From Thamnaconus septentrionalis (Eukaryota; Chordata; Actinopteri; Tetraodontiformes; Monacanthidae): 64,000 bases of DNA. The stretch's first letter is position 1. Each line of letters opens with the position of its first letter. The position numbers were made by a program, and so were the translations under genes. The notes below the pieces were generated by a model that was not told where the DNA came from, searched no databases, and saw only the letters and a list, made by a program, of their open reading frames with translations. The DNA lies in assembly GCA_009823395.1 (NCBI GenBank), contig CM020513.1, forward strand, positions 7,676,001 to 7,740,000. Reading direction: 5' to 3'. Positions 34,418-47,756 of the stretch are shown piece by piece.

Positions 34418-37400
34418 TTAGGTGGTCCGCTCCTCGCCGGCGGTCTCCTGCTTGGTCCGGCGCAGGTTGCTCTTCATCTTGACGAACTCCGGGGTGTTCT
34501 CCTGCTCCTCCTCGTTTTTCTGCTGCTCCAGCTCCAGCTACAGAATGAAACATTGACAAAAACATACGTGTATATACTGTATTTACAACAACTTTGCCAT
34601 CAGATTTCATATATTTTTGCTGCGACAAAAAAGTAAGAGGCAGTTCAAAGTAAGCCGGCTATCGGAACAGAGGAGCTTCCACTTTTCAAACATTCTCTGT
34701 GTGCTCTTCATCAGACGGATGAGTGCAATTTATCGGATCCATCGTGTCAAATTACGACAACGCCTCCCCCCCCTTTTACCTGCTCCAGCTTCTGTTGTCT
34801 CTTCATGAGCTCGATCTCCAGGTCGCTCCTCTTCTTGTGGGCCTCCTGGTCCTCCTTCTGAGCCTTGAGAACTTGGTCCCTCTTCCTCTTCTCCAGGACC
34901 TTCTGGAGCTCGGGCTTGTTCTGAGGAGCCAGGCCCCTGCGCGGAATCAAAGCAGCGAGGTGGCGGCGTTATCACCTTGAAACGAAAAACCGAAGGTCGC
35001 CCCGCAAAACGAGCCTCCACTACAACCCGTGATGACACCGCAGGGCTTCGCCCAGAGGGAGATTAACCGTCAGATTTCCTGCGTAACAGGTCGCGACCGT
35101 GACCTCAATCTGGTTCGACATGAATTCCTGCATTATAAGTTCCGTATTAAATATGTCAGTCTATTTGCGGAAAGTATTTTTTTTTTTCCCTCTTTGGTGG
35201 GCCGCTAACATATTTACTGCTGCGCCGACATCTGATCTCGAAAAGGGTCAAAAACTGACACAAACACTTTTATTCCTGTTGGAAACTCTCATTCCTCGCA
35301 TGAAAGACGCCTCAGTTCCAAAAAGTTATTTGGAAACCAGACGGAGGAGTTACACAACCGACTGGGTATGTGCAGCAAAAAGTCAAATAGAAAACAGGGA
35401 CATGTTAGAGACGCTCGTCTTTGAGGATAATAGCGCAAAGATGTTACGTAATGCTGCAAACTCCTCCAAATTACGGGAGGGGAGCGAGGAGATGAGGATG
35501 GGGGGAGGCGCTTAGGACGCTGCAGAGAGCAGAGATGAGCTGGAGTCGGCTCAGGGAGCGAGTGAACGTCTGAGCCAACAAAGGATTAGGGCGGCATGAA
35601 AAGCGCCACAAGGAGGGGAAACTGGAACTGGAGAGCAGCGAGAGGGCAGAGGGCGACCAGCCGGTCACAAATCTCATCTCCGTGCTCATTTGACGGATGA
35701 TTTTTATATATTTTTTAAACCTCGCTATCTTGACTCAGCGTGTGGCGCTGTGTCTCTTCAGAGGGAGCCGCGCGCCCACCTGACTGCAGTCTGGCGGCGG
35801 CGGCGGCGGCAACGACAACCACGTGAACGGCAGCGACGCCTTAATTAAATGCACTGGTCGGGGGCCTGGGAAGATTACATAACCCGAGCTCACGATGTTC
35901 CTGTGGAGGAGCGGGAGCCCACTTGAACAAAGAGAGGTGGCGCACTACCTACGCTCCGCTAAGTGCTCCGGCTGTCTGGGACAGCGGGAGGGGCGTGGGG
36001 GGAGTCTTGAGAAAGTGTTTTATGGAGGGAAGTGGGGTTGGGGGCGGGGGGTAAGAGAGAGAGAGTCAAGGTCACCGGTGGCAATAAAAACCCCATCAAG
36101 ATGCCACTCCCTCCCCGCCTCGCTTCGCCGCCGTGGACGCCGCTTGCGTAATCGGTGACCCCGGTGGCCGCGACCCCTGGGCGAGGCAGCCACGGCTCTC
36201 AGAGGGGCCGCGCGTTTAAAATTCCACACATCAATACGTCCGTCCGGCGGCGTCGATGATTTACCAGGATTTCTGGAATCTGGAATTCTTAAGCGTATGC
36301 AGACGTATGTGTGTGTGTGTGTGTGTTGTTGTGTAGGAGGAGCGGGTCACCAGAGCCAAAGGTAGGGAAAAAAAAAAAAAGCGGCAGAAAAAAAGGCCCT
36401 CAGCAGAGAAACGGTTTTGTAATCTTGATTACATAACCCGTTTTTTTTTTCTCTCTCTCTCTCTCTCTCTCTCGCCCATGCAGTCATCCGTCCCCACGTC
36501 TGTCCGAGCGTCCATCCATCCATCCATCCATCCATCCATCCATCCCACCTCCTCCTCCTCCTCCTCCTCCTCCCTCCCTCCCGTCAGCGTGACTAATCCA
36601 CTATGCAGGCGAGCTTTCTATAGTCTCCGCGCTTGCACACGAGGAGCCAGTCCAAACAAGTTGATCCCCCAGCAAAACCCTGCAGATTCACCCACCGGAC
36701 TGGACTGATACCCCGTCTAGACAAGCAAAAACAATATTTGGATGCGGGCGGCACGGAGGAAAACTTCTCATTTCGTTATTGTCGTCATTATAATTCTAAA
36801 CTCCGACCTGTCGTACGCGGATTGACTCGCCTCCATGGCCGCCGAGTCACCTTCGTCGATGACCCGTCACAAAGCGCGAGAGCATCTCCGCTGTGACGTT
36901 AACAGCTGTCCACAGCGTGTGTGTGTGTGTGCGTGTGTGTTTACATGGCTAATAATAGCCCCGGCCACAAAGCGGCTGCAACCCCCCACCCGCCTCCTCC
37001 CCATTGTTTGTGCCGCTGTTTGAGGGAGGATGCAAACACTTGAGATCGAATCACTGGCCGTCACCCAGGTCACATGGTTCAGTCATACGCTGGCTACACA
37101 CAAAAAAAGGGGAAGAAATACCAGCAAGCAGTCCAAATTTGCCCTGCGTGACCTTTACGTAATCAATTTTCTGACACACTAATGCACTGGATGCCTTTTA
37201 TATAATAGCCCCCATGAAAGTTTCATATCGTGAGCTTTACATAACACTGCCCCTGGACGTTCTGAGGGGAAGTCGACGCCAGTGACACGCTGCGGAAGCA
37301 TCGGCGCAGTCTGCACGGAGACTGTTAGACCAATTGGATGAAAGCAGCTGGGTTACTGGACTGACTCATGCTGCATTAGCTGCAAGATAAGCTAAATTGG

Positions 37401-38799
37401 GCTGGATTTCCAAACGGGGCAGGAGTTTGGTGACTAAGAGGAACGAGGGAACAACGGTGGTTTGGACGAGTTGGTTTTTTTTTTCACAAAAACTGATAAG
37501 TAATCCTTTAATATTGCACATTGATCCCAACCGCTTTGTTATTGTTGTTGTTATCATTTTTTTTTATGAGGTTTGTGTTTGGCCGTGCTGAGACCAATAC
37601 TAATCTCTGCAGATTGGCATCAAATTCTTCAAACTGAAACACACGTTAGGCCTGAGAAGAGGAGGAGGCATCTAAAGCACGTTGTGTTTTGCGGCCTTCT
37701 GACCTCTTCTGGTTCATGAGCAGCTCTCTGTGCAGGTCCTGGTGGTTCCGCGAGTTCTTGACCGGGTTGATCAGCTTCTTGGGTTTGATGAGCTCATCAC
37801 AGTCCCCCTCCAGATAGTCGGGCTCCGCCATGACACCCCTCCCCGGTGACAGCGACAGACCAGGATTGCGGGGATCTGCAATGACAAGGAGACAAATGAC
37901 CTTCCCGTAAGTCATCAGCGACGGCGAGGTCGGTTGCAGTGACAGTGATGGGAAGTTTCACAGCTCGGCTGCAAAGATCCTTCTGGGACATTAAGATGCA
38001 TTATAATGACCCTGGCACTCAAATGTGGACGTGAGCGTCGGCCTGTCTCGCAGTTTTTGATTGGTTTCCATAGTGATGCTAGGACCGGTATTATGTAATT
38101 GTTCCACACTGATGGGAATGGAACATTTCTAACTTGTAGCCCAAAAATCAATCAATGCAGAAATAAAGCAGGATTTTTAAAACCTCCCATACACATTTAA
38201 ATTGTATTGCTTTTTAAAAAGTTAATACATTACCAGCCAAAAGTTAGATTAAGCATTTAAGACAAAAACTTTTTTTTTTTTATTTTTTTTTTTAGAAAAA
38301 CTTTTATTTCTAATAAGAAAATTTGCTGTAATTTGCCATTTGATATATTTTTTCAATTTTTAATGTACAGACCAACCTGTGTGTGCATTACAGCACAACA
38401 AATGCATGAGAATGTGACAGATTTAAGAAACGGTTTGTGTCGTCACAGCCACATGCAGAACAACAACATTTGCAAAAGCAAAAAGTAAAGGAACTGACAC
38501 CACTGTTCAGTCAGATTCTTGTGACTGGTGAAGCAGATGTTACATCCAATAAAGCAAATAGCGATGAGGAGGTAACATGTACAGTAATACATTCACATAA
38601 ACTATTAAATCAGCTGGAGTGAGAACCAGTACAGCAGGAACAACATGCAGGTCTTGATTCAATTGAACAACACTTCATAAGTTGGAACTAAAACGACAAG
38701 AGTATCCCATTAATAAAACAAAAACACAAATAAAATGCAAAGTCGGTACAGCTCACCCTGGAGATGAGGAAAGACGGGGTATCTGAACATGGTCGCCAT
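34418..38799 (-). CDS. fam107b: FAM107B (DRR1/TU3A family) actin-associated coiled-coil protein
   Basis: Small helical protein of the FAM107/DRR1 family; the paralogue FAM107A binds actin and is stress-responsive, and FAM107B is described as a heat-shock-inducible small protein. Minus-strand exons: 38757-38799, 37704-37875, 34780-34936, 34418-34537, giving 163 residues. The family core starts [20 protein letters not shown], then [39 protein letters not shown], a long charged helix [19 protein letters not shown], and a C-terminus with [18 protein letters not shown]. Phases match at every junction. Residues match FAM107B rather than FAM107A. Exon 1 adds an in-frame N-terminus [14 protein letters not shown], and 14 residues from exon 2 follow before the conserved MAEPDY; translation could also start there. 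Further 5' exons are possible, since FAM107B has long isoforms in mammals. Confidence 0.95.
34937..37703 (-). other. fam107b intron with simple repeats and GC-rich stretches
   Basis: Largest intron of the gene. It has a GC-rich patch at 35.75-36.25 kb, a GT run at 36308-36326, a CT run at 36451-36473 and a (CATC)n run at 36511-36545 followed by (CTC)n. ACATAACCCG occurs at 35878 and 36430. No exon was found. Confidence 0.5.
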
Positions 38800-38956
38800 C
38801 TCTGCTATTTTCGATTCGGAATGTATTTCCTCGGAAAGGCTCTCTAATTAAAAGTTGCGATGCTTTTGATCGGCGCGTTTGCGGAGCCTCACAGACTGAG
38901 AGCCGCTGCGGTCGCCACAGCTGTCTGAGAGTGAGCTGCTTGGATTTCAAAGTCTG

Positions 38957-38964
38957 TTTTTATA
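38957..38964 (-). promoter_or_regulatory. TATA box of the short fam107b promoter
   Basis: On the minus strand CTATAAAAACAG lies ~160 bases before the exon 1 ATG (38799), placing the start of transcription near 38930. A CT/GA microsatellite (38970-39030) is immediately upstream. Position and the intact exon that follows support it as the core promoter; TATA promoters fit an inducible gene. Confidence 0.6.
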
Positions 38965-41900
38965 GCTTTTCTCTCTCACACACACGCACACTCCTCCTCC
39001 ATGTCTCTCTCTCTCTCTCTCTTTCTCTGACCCCTCCCTCACCTACTTCTCTACCCTCTGTGTATACACTGACTGGATGAAAACAAACAAATGCATGTGA
39101 ACAGTTTTTGAAGTGAGAGAACAAAAATGCTAAAATATCAATGAACTGGAATAGAAACGGCATCTGAGGAGATTATCTGCGTGCTTAAAAAAAAACCAAA
39201 CAAACGTGCGTTTCTCCTGCCACAATTTCTGGGCATGTTCAAAAATATGTGTAAACAACCATGTTTTGAAGGGCTGCGAGTGAGTGGCTGCGGTCTCACG
39301 CAGTCTAACCGAGGGCCAAAGGAAAAATAAGTCACGGATGCATGAGACTGCATGTGGCGCGCCCACAAAATGATGCAGCGTGATCTCAGAATCAAAACAA
39401 ACACGCGAGCGCTTGGGGTGCAGGGAGCGGCGCGCGCCACTAGAGGTCGACATTCCCGCTCCTCCGAACCGCGTCGGTTACGTAACAAAGGAGCCCGAGG
39501 TAAACACGCGCGGCGTGGGGGCGCTGCACACGCGGGCAAAACAAAGAAAAAGAGGAGCGGCGCGCAATAAACTGCTGGATTGGATGTAGGCGAACCGTGC
39601 TGACAAGTTAAGTGACAACATTTCCCCCTCCCCTGTTGGTTATGATCTACACTATCGTGGCGGCTAATCCCTTTTAATCTCAGATTACTGGACCTTTAAA
39701 ATTTGGGATAATAACAAATGGCTGATATAAATATTGAAGTGTCGAGTAATTCAATGAAATTAGGTTAAAAAAAATAATAATAAAGATTTTTATTTTGTAA
39801 TGTGATTTGGAACGTTTGTTGTGACAGCACTCTCTGACCACGGTGAAAGCTCCAGGCTTCCGTCACCGGGGGCTGCATGCGAGCGCGCACGTGCGGCAGA
39901 CATCAAAGGCGGCGTCGTCGTCTTAACGACGTCAGTAGGGGGCAGACAGACTCAAAGACGAGCAGCGCTGTCAATACGTCCATTAAACGACGGCGAACAC
40001 ATCTGTTACCATTTCTCGTGGACGCCCCCACCCCCCACCGCGAGGGAGAGGGGACTCGACTTCAAAAGGCAGCGCAAATTGGAACCCTGCCTCAATTCTG
40101 TGTAACCACTGCTCCTTGTCTGCTGTACATAAAGCTTCCTCTGGTTTCCATATGTATATATATACTGATGACGTCTTGTTTCAATATCATGTCAAAGCAG
40201 ATAAATAAAGTTCACGTGGTTCAAAAGCAGGTCTGCTTCGCCGTACATGGCCTCCAGGAAGCGACTTTTACCCGGCATGCCACTCTGCACGGTTTGTTTA
40301 CACGTGAGGAGGAAATAAAAATATATGAGTAATTGTTTACGAGCGGCCCGTGGCGGCGCCTTTCCTGAGAAGACGCCTCCCTACAGTTTCTGGGATCCCA
40401 TAAAAGAGTTTGTTAGTTTGAAAATGCTCAGGACACGCGTGTACATACAAACACAATGTTCAAAAACAATCAGGAGTGCGAATTGAGAATGGAAAGTGGG
40501 TCAAACAGAGTCTAGGATGGCGGAAAAAGGGGAATTTGTTTGGTCCAAGACCTTTTCCTCTGTTAACTTCCATTCCTCATTATCATCCTCATGACCCATG
40601 TATGACCACTATGAAGTCACGTACCAAGAAGCACTGCATTGTTTAAAAAAAAAAAAAAGTTGCAGGAATTAACCGATTAATCACGGGGAAAGAAAAAAAC
40701 TACGCAAAACGGACGATAAAGCGGGACACCAGGAATAGTTTGTGTCCGGGCAGAAAACGCACACGCAGTCCGGAAGAAAAATATCACTCGATATCACATC
40801 AAAATGCACGCACTCACCTCTTGTCCTCAGTACAAACATTGTAGCTCTTGTTTGTTTTTCGATAAGAAAGGTAGAAACACAAAGGCCGTTGATAAGTGTC
40901 GCAGTTGTGACTGTGCGTGTGTCAGTGTGGTGCTGCACACTGGTGTACTGGGGCTAATGAAGCGACTTGTCACTGAGGAGGAGGGGGAAAAAAAAACACC
41001 TTGGGACTGCCAAGTGATAGCGCCACTGCCCACAGTGTTGTTGTATGAACCAAGAAGCACAAAGGCTCGCATTTATTGCGCTGACTCATTTCACCATTTC
41101 TCTCTCAACCGTCACGGCTTTTACGATGCCATGGAGACGGGCCACCGACACAACCCAGCTAGCTAGATAAGAACCCCTGTAAACTCTCCTCCCGTGCTTG
41201 AAATAAACCTTGATCGGAGAGTCATTACTTTTTAAAACAGCTATAAAATGGCCATTTGAACCGTTATTGAAACAAACATTTGTCAAATCAACACGAGTTC
41301 CACTGACACGCACAGTTACAGTGAAACAGACTCACTGCAACACACTCTGCGTGACAGCGAAATTTAGCATCTTCCTTTCAGCGCATTTCATTAGTCACAG
41401 TCACAGCAGCGGGTTATTGCAGCGACCTCGCTCAACTCTTTTCAGAAAAATGCTGAGTACACGCTGGCCTGCTACAACAGGCAAATGAAATTAGCAAGTG
41501 GAAGGAGGGGGGTGTGATTTACGCACTGAGAAGAAAATAGGTCTACTCGGTTTTGGTAGAACCTTGCCGTCTAACCCAATATCGCGAGGAGCGCAGATGG
41601 ACTGAAAGGCTAATGATGGGGCTGGGAAATTGGCCGTGATCAGTGCCAGGAGCACAGAGGAAACGCAGTGAAGCAGCAAAGAGGCAGTAACAAGTAAGTG
41701 GGTCTTTACCCCCGCACGTTTACATGCAAAGTTAAATTGAAATATGGTTAGAGGGCATTCACTTAAATGGCCAATGTCCTTGTCTCAGAAAAAAGGTACG
41801 TCACAGGAGTACATTTACCAGGCCTAGCAGCCTACTGGCACTGGACATTTCTCTTTGACCCATTAGATTACAGAACGGACAACTGACAAGGCTGCTTGTG

Positions 41901-42088
41901 TTTGTTGTAGAATGTTTAGGCATCAGGGTGCATCTCTTCGGCGGAACTCAGCTTATCGTTTCCGTCATCTTGTTTTGTTAGGTCTCCTGTCGCAATTTCT
42001 GCTTTTTGACTTCCCGGCCGAATGTCTGGGGCGGAACGATAAGACAGCATCAGTTTCAGGCTAACTGGGGTATACTGCATACACACAG

Positions 42089-42447
42089 CATAAAAGCGAT
42101 ATTTCTGAAATTTCGACAAAGTACAATTGCGATTTTTGCTGGTGTTTCCATTGAATGGTGTGAAGCGCATAAGCCGTAATTCTCGTAAAAGCTCGTCTTG
42201 CAGGACGTAATTCTTGTAAAATCTCGTCCGGCGAGAATTGCAAGAATAACGTTTGGGTTTGTGTATTTATGTTTGTTTGCTGTCAAGTTATAATTTTCTC
42301 TTTGATTACTTGTAAAAAGTATTACTTGTATAAAGTGTGTCCATTACACTTTTGCGGTACACCTCTGTATCGATACGTATCGATACCAGTGTTTTTTATC
42401 GCGATACTTAGGTTTTGCGCAATTCTAGGGGTAATGGAAACGCAGCT
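42089..42447 (-). mobile_element. Degraded copy of the CAGCTGCGTTTCC inverted-repeat element
   Basis: Read on the plus strand, ATAAAAGCGATATTTCTG, TAAGCCGTAATTCTCGTAAA, AATCTCGTCCGGCGAGA and ATTCTAGGGGTAATGGAAAC occur in the same order as the reverse complement of the element at 47481-47756. The right terminal repeat survives (42431-42447), the left is lost, and an extra segment at about 42250-42400 is inserted. Confidence 0.7.
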
Positions 42448-42651
42448 ACTGTCAGGCAGGCTGAACTGTTTTTAAGTGTATTTTGAAAGCAAAGTGGTTT
42501 CTACATACAAAAAAAAAAAAAAGAGGATGGATTGATAACTGAGATCAGGATGTCCAGTCAGTGGTTCACTTCTTGCAGAAGCCTCTTCACACTGAGCACC
42601 AAGTGAAGGCCAGGAGGGCAGCTGGTTGCTGTGTTACAACCCCCCACAACC

Positions 42652-42679
42652 AACACACACACACACACACACACACACC
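42652..42679. repeat. (CA)n microsatellite
   Basis: 28 bases of pure CA repeat. Confidence 0.9.
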
Positions 42680-43185
42680 CATCCTCCTTCACATCACCCA
42701 GCGATCTGCACAGGGCAGGGTCATGCTGACAGCTGTCATTGGTTGTGAACACACATGGCTGACCACACCCACTACATCATCCGCAAGGCCTGGGGTTTGC
42801 TCTTCTTGCGCATCCTGCAATAAAGTGCGGCGCGGCTGTCGGGGCTTTACAGCGCGAGGATCATGCAGGCATGCAAACATCCGGTTATATAAACCTATTG
42901 ATCAAGGATCAGGTCGTCATCCTCGCTCCTGGAGCACGACCAGGAATTAGAGCCGCAACAGGGCTGGGATACTTCGGACTATATTTTCCTAATGGATTAA
43001 TGCAACACATTTTTTTCCAGACGAGCCAAACTTTATTGACTATTTTGGCTCTCGTGATGTCTCTGTACCCAATTATTTTCTTCCTTTTTTGTCGGCCAGA
43101 TCTCCTCAATTCCAGTCACAGATGGGAGGCTCCACCCCCCTCAAGGGAAATTGCATCATCAATATCCCAAAAGCAACCCCCACAC

Positions 43186-43188
<3 letters not shown>

Positions 43189-43229
<41 letters not shown>
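43189..43229. repeat. (CT)n microsatellite
   Basis: About 41 bases of CT repeat on the plus strand. Confidence 0.9.
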
Positions 43230-43234
<5 letters not shown>

Positions 43235-46200
43235 CCTGCGCTGTCCGTTAATGAAGCGGCCACTCAGCCAAGCGTAAATGGGGGAGAGGCCCTAATTAAA
43301 ACACAGATAGATGGGCTTTTAACGTGCAGCTGTGGAAGGGTGGCGTTGGGAGGGGGCGGGGCCGGTCCTGGGGAAAGTGGACAGAGTCGGCGGAGGTCCC
43401 GACCAAGCGACAATGACCTCATTTCCTGGATACGCGGCGAGTCCACGTACGCGCTTCGCGGGAACCCCCCTAGCCCCCCGCCGCCCGTAAAGAGACACAT
43501 AAATCACGGCGGCCGGCGCAGTGACGTACATGTGCGCACATTGTTCCGCCCCTCCCCGGCATTGCATCAAACAATGGGAATGCCTGCATGTGCAAACGCA
43601 TTCCGTATTGCCACTTACAATACAGCACGCACACCCCCCACCCAGTATTTGTTTTTGGCTGCCCTGTGGTTCATGTGCAGGCAAAGCAGGGAAAGACGTT
43701 CTCAGGAGGAAAAAAAAAGTGTTTTTTCAAGCAGAAAGGCTTGAAAACACAAACAAAAAGTGTCACTTTCGAGACTATTTATTGGAATGAACAAATAGCC
43801 AGGAAAATGGAAGATTGCATCTGCTGAAGCTCAGTATTCATCAACATTTAGGGTTAGAAGCGGGGCTGAAGTCCTGGCTCGCCGAGCGAACAATTAGGCA
43901 CAGAGTGTGGGAGAAAACATCTCCTGAAAGGAGCGCTTCAGAGTTTGGGGGTTGTTCTGCACTTCCTGCCTTCAAGAGAGAGAGAGTTGGGGAGTGGGGG
44001 GGGTTGGGGTGTCAAGCGCTAAAGGAGCCGGGGAATTCTGGGGGCCTCATCACGCTGTGACCCTGGAAAGCATCCGCTTGGGCCGCGCAGCACAAAGATA
44101 TCACCGTGGAGATGCGGGGCAATGGGAGACTTTTTACTGTCAGGGGGTTTTTAAGGGTTCATAAAAACGGGTGATGTGCAAACTGTCCTCCGCCCGCACA
44201 TTGAAAGGACACTTTTAACACCCGCGGCGTCGTGTGAGGAAGGGAGGGACGAGCTGTCTGTGAATGTTTAAACACCCCCCTCCTTGATGTCATTAAGGGA
44301 GCGCTTGGCGGGGACCGTAGACTGTCATTATGGCGAGTCAACACCCAAACTTATGCCGGCGAAAACAGCCATGATGTGTCAGTTCATGCAAAAAAAAATC
44401 AAAAAGATGAGAAAAAAAAAAAACTACCGACTCACTCATCCCTCAGCTCTGTGGCTGTGCAGTGTTAACGGTGTAAACTTTTATTTTGTCCGAGTTTGCA
44501 TTTGTGAGAGACACACCAACACTGCAGATGTGACACATTTCAACCCCCCGCTTGGAAACTTCTTGACCACAGCACTTTCAGGGCAACCAACCGTTGCTTC
44601 ATTTGCTGCTTTGGGTTTCCAATGTTAGCAATGTTTCCACCTTAACTCTTCCTCTTTTAGCTTCTGGCATATAAGTTCGCAAGTCACAGACGTTGGAACT
44701 TGTCGAACAGAAATAACACTCTTTTTGAATGGCAAGCAGAAGTAGACAACACATTTAAAGTTCACTTCCAGACTGCTGATGTCCAGACTTCACCAAGTCT
44801 GGACAGACTCGCTTCTTTCCCCTCAACCTAAGAAAAAGCTAACTGTTCTACTCTGCTTAAGCCATGGACAATGTATATACATTATACACATATATAAAAT
44901 GTGTACAGTAATGTATATAATGTTGTACGGGAACTGGATTTCAACTTGCTAAGCTTGTTTGGTATTCCACACTGAAGAACAGTTGGTCGCTAAATAACGT
45001 TCATACAAGGAGGTTTTCATGCATGGCGAAATTTAAGCAAATTTACTTGCAAATATTAGATGTGGGTCATTTTTTGTAATATTTTGTACATTAACAGTTA
45101 ACAAGTTAAAATAAAGAATAATTAAGTCATACGCCGCGGCTACGCTTTGATTGGCCTCGCTGACAGCTGGCGCTCGTTGCGTTCTTTCTAACTTTTTATC
45201 ACGGGGTGATTTCGACGGGTTACAAATAATCCCCCACCGTTGTTTGATGACAACGAGATGGGAACCTGACTGATCGCGGTGAGCCCTCGCCTTTGAACCC
45301 TAACACCCCCGCGCAGACAGTCTGTGCGACCGAGGCCGTTTGGCTAGCCGGCGGACGACCCTGTCGCCACACGTTTTTCAGCCCCCGGGGCCGAGGCAGA
45401 TTACAGCATGAATGGGAAGGATTGAACAGGCACAGACCTCAGTTTGAGTCACGGATCCGGAATGTGATGAAGCTGCAAACTGATAGCTTTGGGCACAAAA
45501 CGGCATTTACGAGTGGAAAAAAAAAAAAAGAGGGCGCGTGACGAGAGCGCCGCTGCTATAACTCCACAGGCTGAAAACATCTGAGTGGCACAGACATTTT
45601 GGACGTGTCCCTTTTTTTCGAGGGCCAACATTAAAGTGCTGACTCCTTCCGAATTCTGGACATGTGTCCCGAACTTAATAAATGAGACGGTGCAGCTGAT
45701 GCCGGCACCTGTCAGTCGAACACAAAAGGCGGCACTATACCCTCACACACACAGCTGACTGTGTGACACATGGCCCTGTACGTATAGATCTGATGGGAAC
45801 AGGTGGCCTCAACACAGACCAGCAGCATTTTCTTCTCAGTATAGACCCACAACCAAGGGGTCAAATTATAGACGGGCGAAAGACATTTCATGTGGCTTCT
45901 ACACATACATGCAGGATTTTTTTTTTTTTTTTTTAGGAATTATTGGCACAGTGGTTGCTTTTTGGGGGGATGTAAACAAGGAGGTGTTGTTCACTGGCGT
46001 CTTTGTTAGGTGTGGGCCTCGTCTGTTCCACTTCCAGATTCAAAGCTTTGTGCTTTACTGCCGTTTTTTTTTTCTCTCTTCTCTTCTCTCCACCTCCATC
46101 CGCTCCCCCTCCACCACCTCCGTGGAGCCGAGTAACACCCCCCCTCCTCCTGGCCATTGGCTGAATCCAGCCGGGAGCCCTGCTCTCATTGGCCGGCGGA

Positions 46201-47480
46201 CACGCCGAGGCGGGCTCTAGCGCCTTTCTTTTGTTTACATGCTGCCGGAGAAAATCCCAATAACAACTGTTACTGTTGCCAGCGAGCAGGCATCCGCAGC
46301 CAGTCAGCCAGCCAGACGCACGCAAACACACACACACACAGGAGCGATGCACAAACACACAAACATATCATTAAATAGCCGGTAGCCCACCACGGGGTGA
46401 GCAGAGTCTTTGTTCTCCTGCCGACTCCAAGGCGCATTTTAATTATTATTTCATGAAGAACAAACACGTACATGCAAATTTGATGCGGACACAATGGGCA
46501 AAGGGCAGGTTTCATCGTCCGCTGAAACTTTCCAAAGGCTGCGTGTTTATTCTGAAAGGCCCAGCTGGCTTCAGCTTCAGCATAAAGGGCGGACGGCTCC
46601 GCTCCTCCGCAGGCAAGACGTTCCTCCGGGCCGTGACGAGGAAAGATAGGATGATACATCTCCACGCCGACGTACAGCGAGCGTAATCTAATTCCACAAA
46701 CTTGGACTCGCCGCCTCCCCCTCCGTCTCGAAGGCAACCTCCGCAGGAGGAAGGGGAGACACGTGCATATTAGTGTGCGAGTGCACGAGTGCCTGCGTGC
46801 CAACCTCTCTCTCAAAGACTCCGCACAGAGTGGTCAAGCAGCGTAATGGCGCTTTATCGTGATTGAAGCTCCCGCACAACAGCAGGAAAATCAATGGGTG
46901 TCTTCCGAGTGGGCCGAGCCTCCGTGCGCGGTGGCGCACATGCGCACGGAGGCTCGTCTCTCTGCCCCGGGGATCCAAACGGCCTTGGGATCGTACCAGT
47001 CGGGCAAGTCTCACCGACCGGTAGTTACAGAACTCGTTCAACGCAAACGAAACGCGGCGCAGCGAGACCTGGGGTGGACAAACACAGGCCGGGGGGGGGT
47101 GTGGGGGGGGGGGGAGAAGTGTAACCTCCGCCTGACTAATAACCAACGGCTGGTATTTATAAGGAAACCCAATACCTTAATTGGAAGATCACAATAAAAA
47201 AAAAAAACCATGGCAACTCAAGTACAGCAAAGTGCAAACAGATCCTTTTGTCCTATTGCACGAGCTCGGTGATTGCATCACTTGTGTTTGCACAGGCCTT
47301 TGCTTGCGCGGAGTTGCGTTGCAGGGGTGAAATGCGTTTGTTGCGATGGGTTGAAAACACGGAGAAAAAGGGGAAGAGTCAAATGTTGTGTCAGGGCTTT
47401 ATAGTCACGTTTTCAGAATAACTTAGCCGAGGTGTCAGTTGGAAATATGACCGATTCCGACCCGATTTATGGTCCACCAC

Positions 47481-47756
47481 CAGCTGCGTTTCCATTACCC
47501 CTAGAATGACGCAATAAAAACTGTATTGCGATAAATACGATACATTGCGATACACCGGAAATATCGCGTTACGTAATTGTCGTGAAATCTCGCCGGACGA
47601 GATTTTACTAGAATTACATGCCATGAGAAATTAGCAGGGTGAGATTTTACGAGAATTACGGCTTATGGAAACGCCTGCAAATCGCAATTGCACTATGTGG
47701 AAATTCCAGAAATATCGCTTTTATTTTGCGACAAACTGTAATGGAAACGCAGCTGC
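47481..47756. mobile_element. 276-bp MITE with perfect 18-bp terminal inverted repeats
   Basis: Starts CAGCTGCGTTTCCATTAC and ends with its exact reverse complement GTAATGGAAACGCAGCTG. The interior carries sub-terminal repeats based on AGAATTAC and GAGATTTTAC in both orientations and has no coding capacity. A second, older copy in opposite orientation lies at 42089-42447. The superfamily is not assigned because flanking target duplications are unclear. Confidence 0.85.

Noticed and set aside
46157..47197. A protein-coding gene at 46-47 kb
   Set aside because: CCAAT-like boxes and GC-rich open frames are present, but no frame looks like protein and no donor/acceptor chain can be built.
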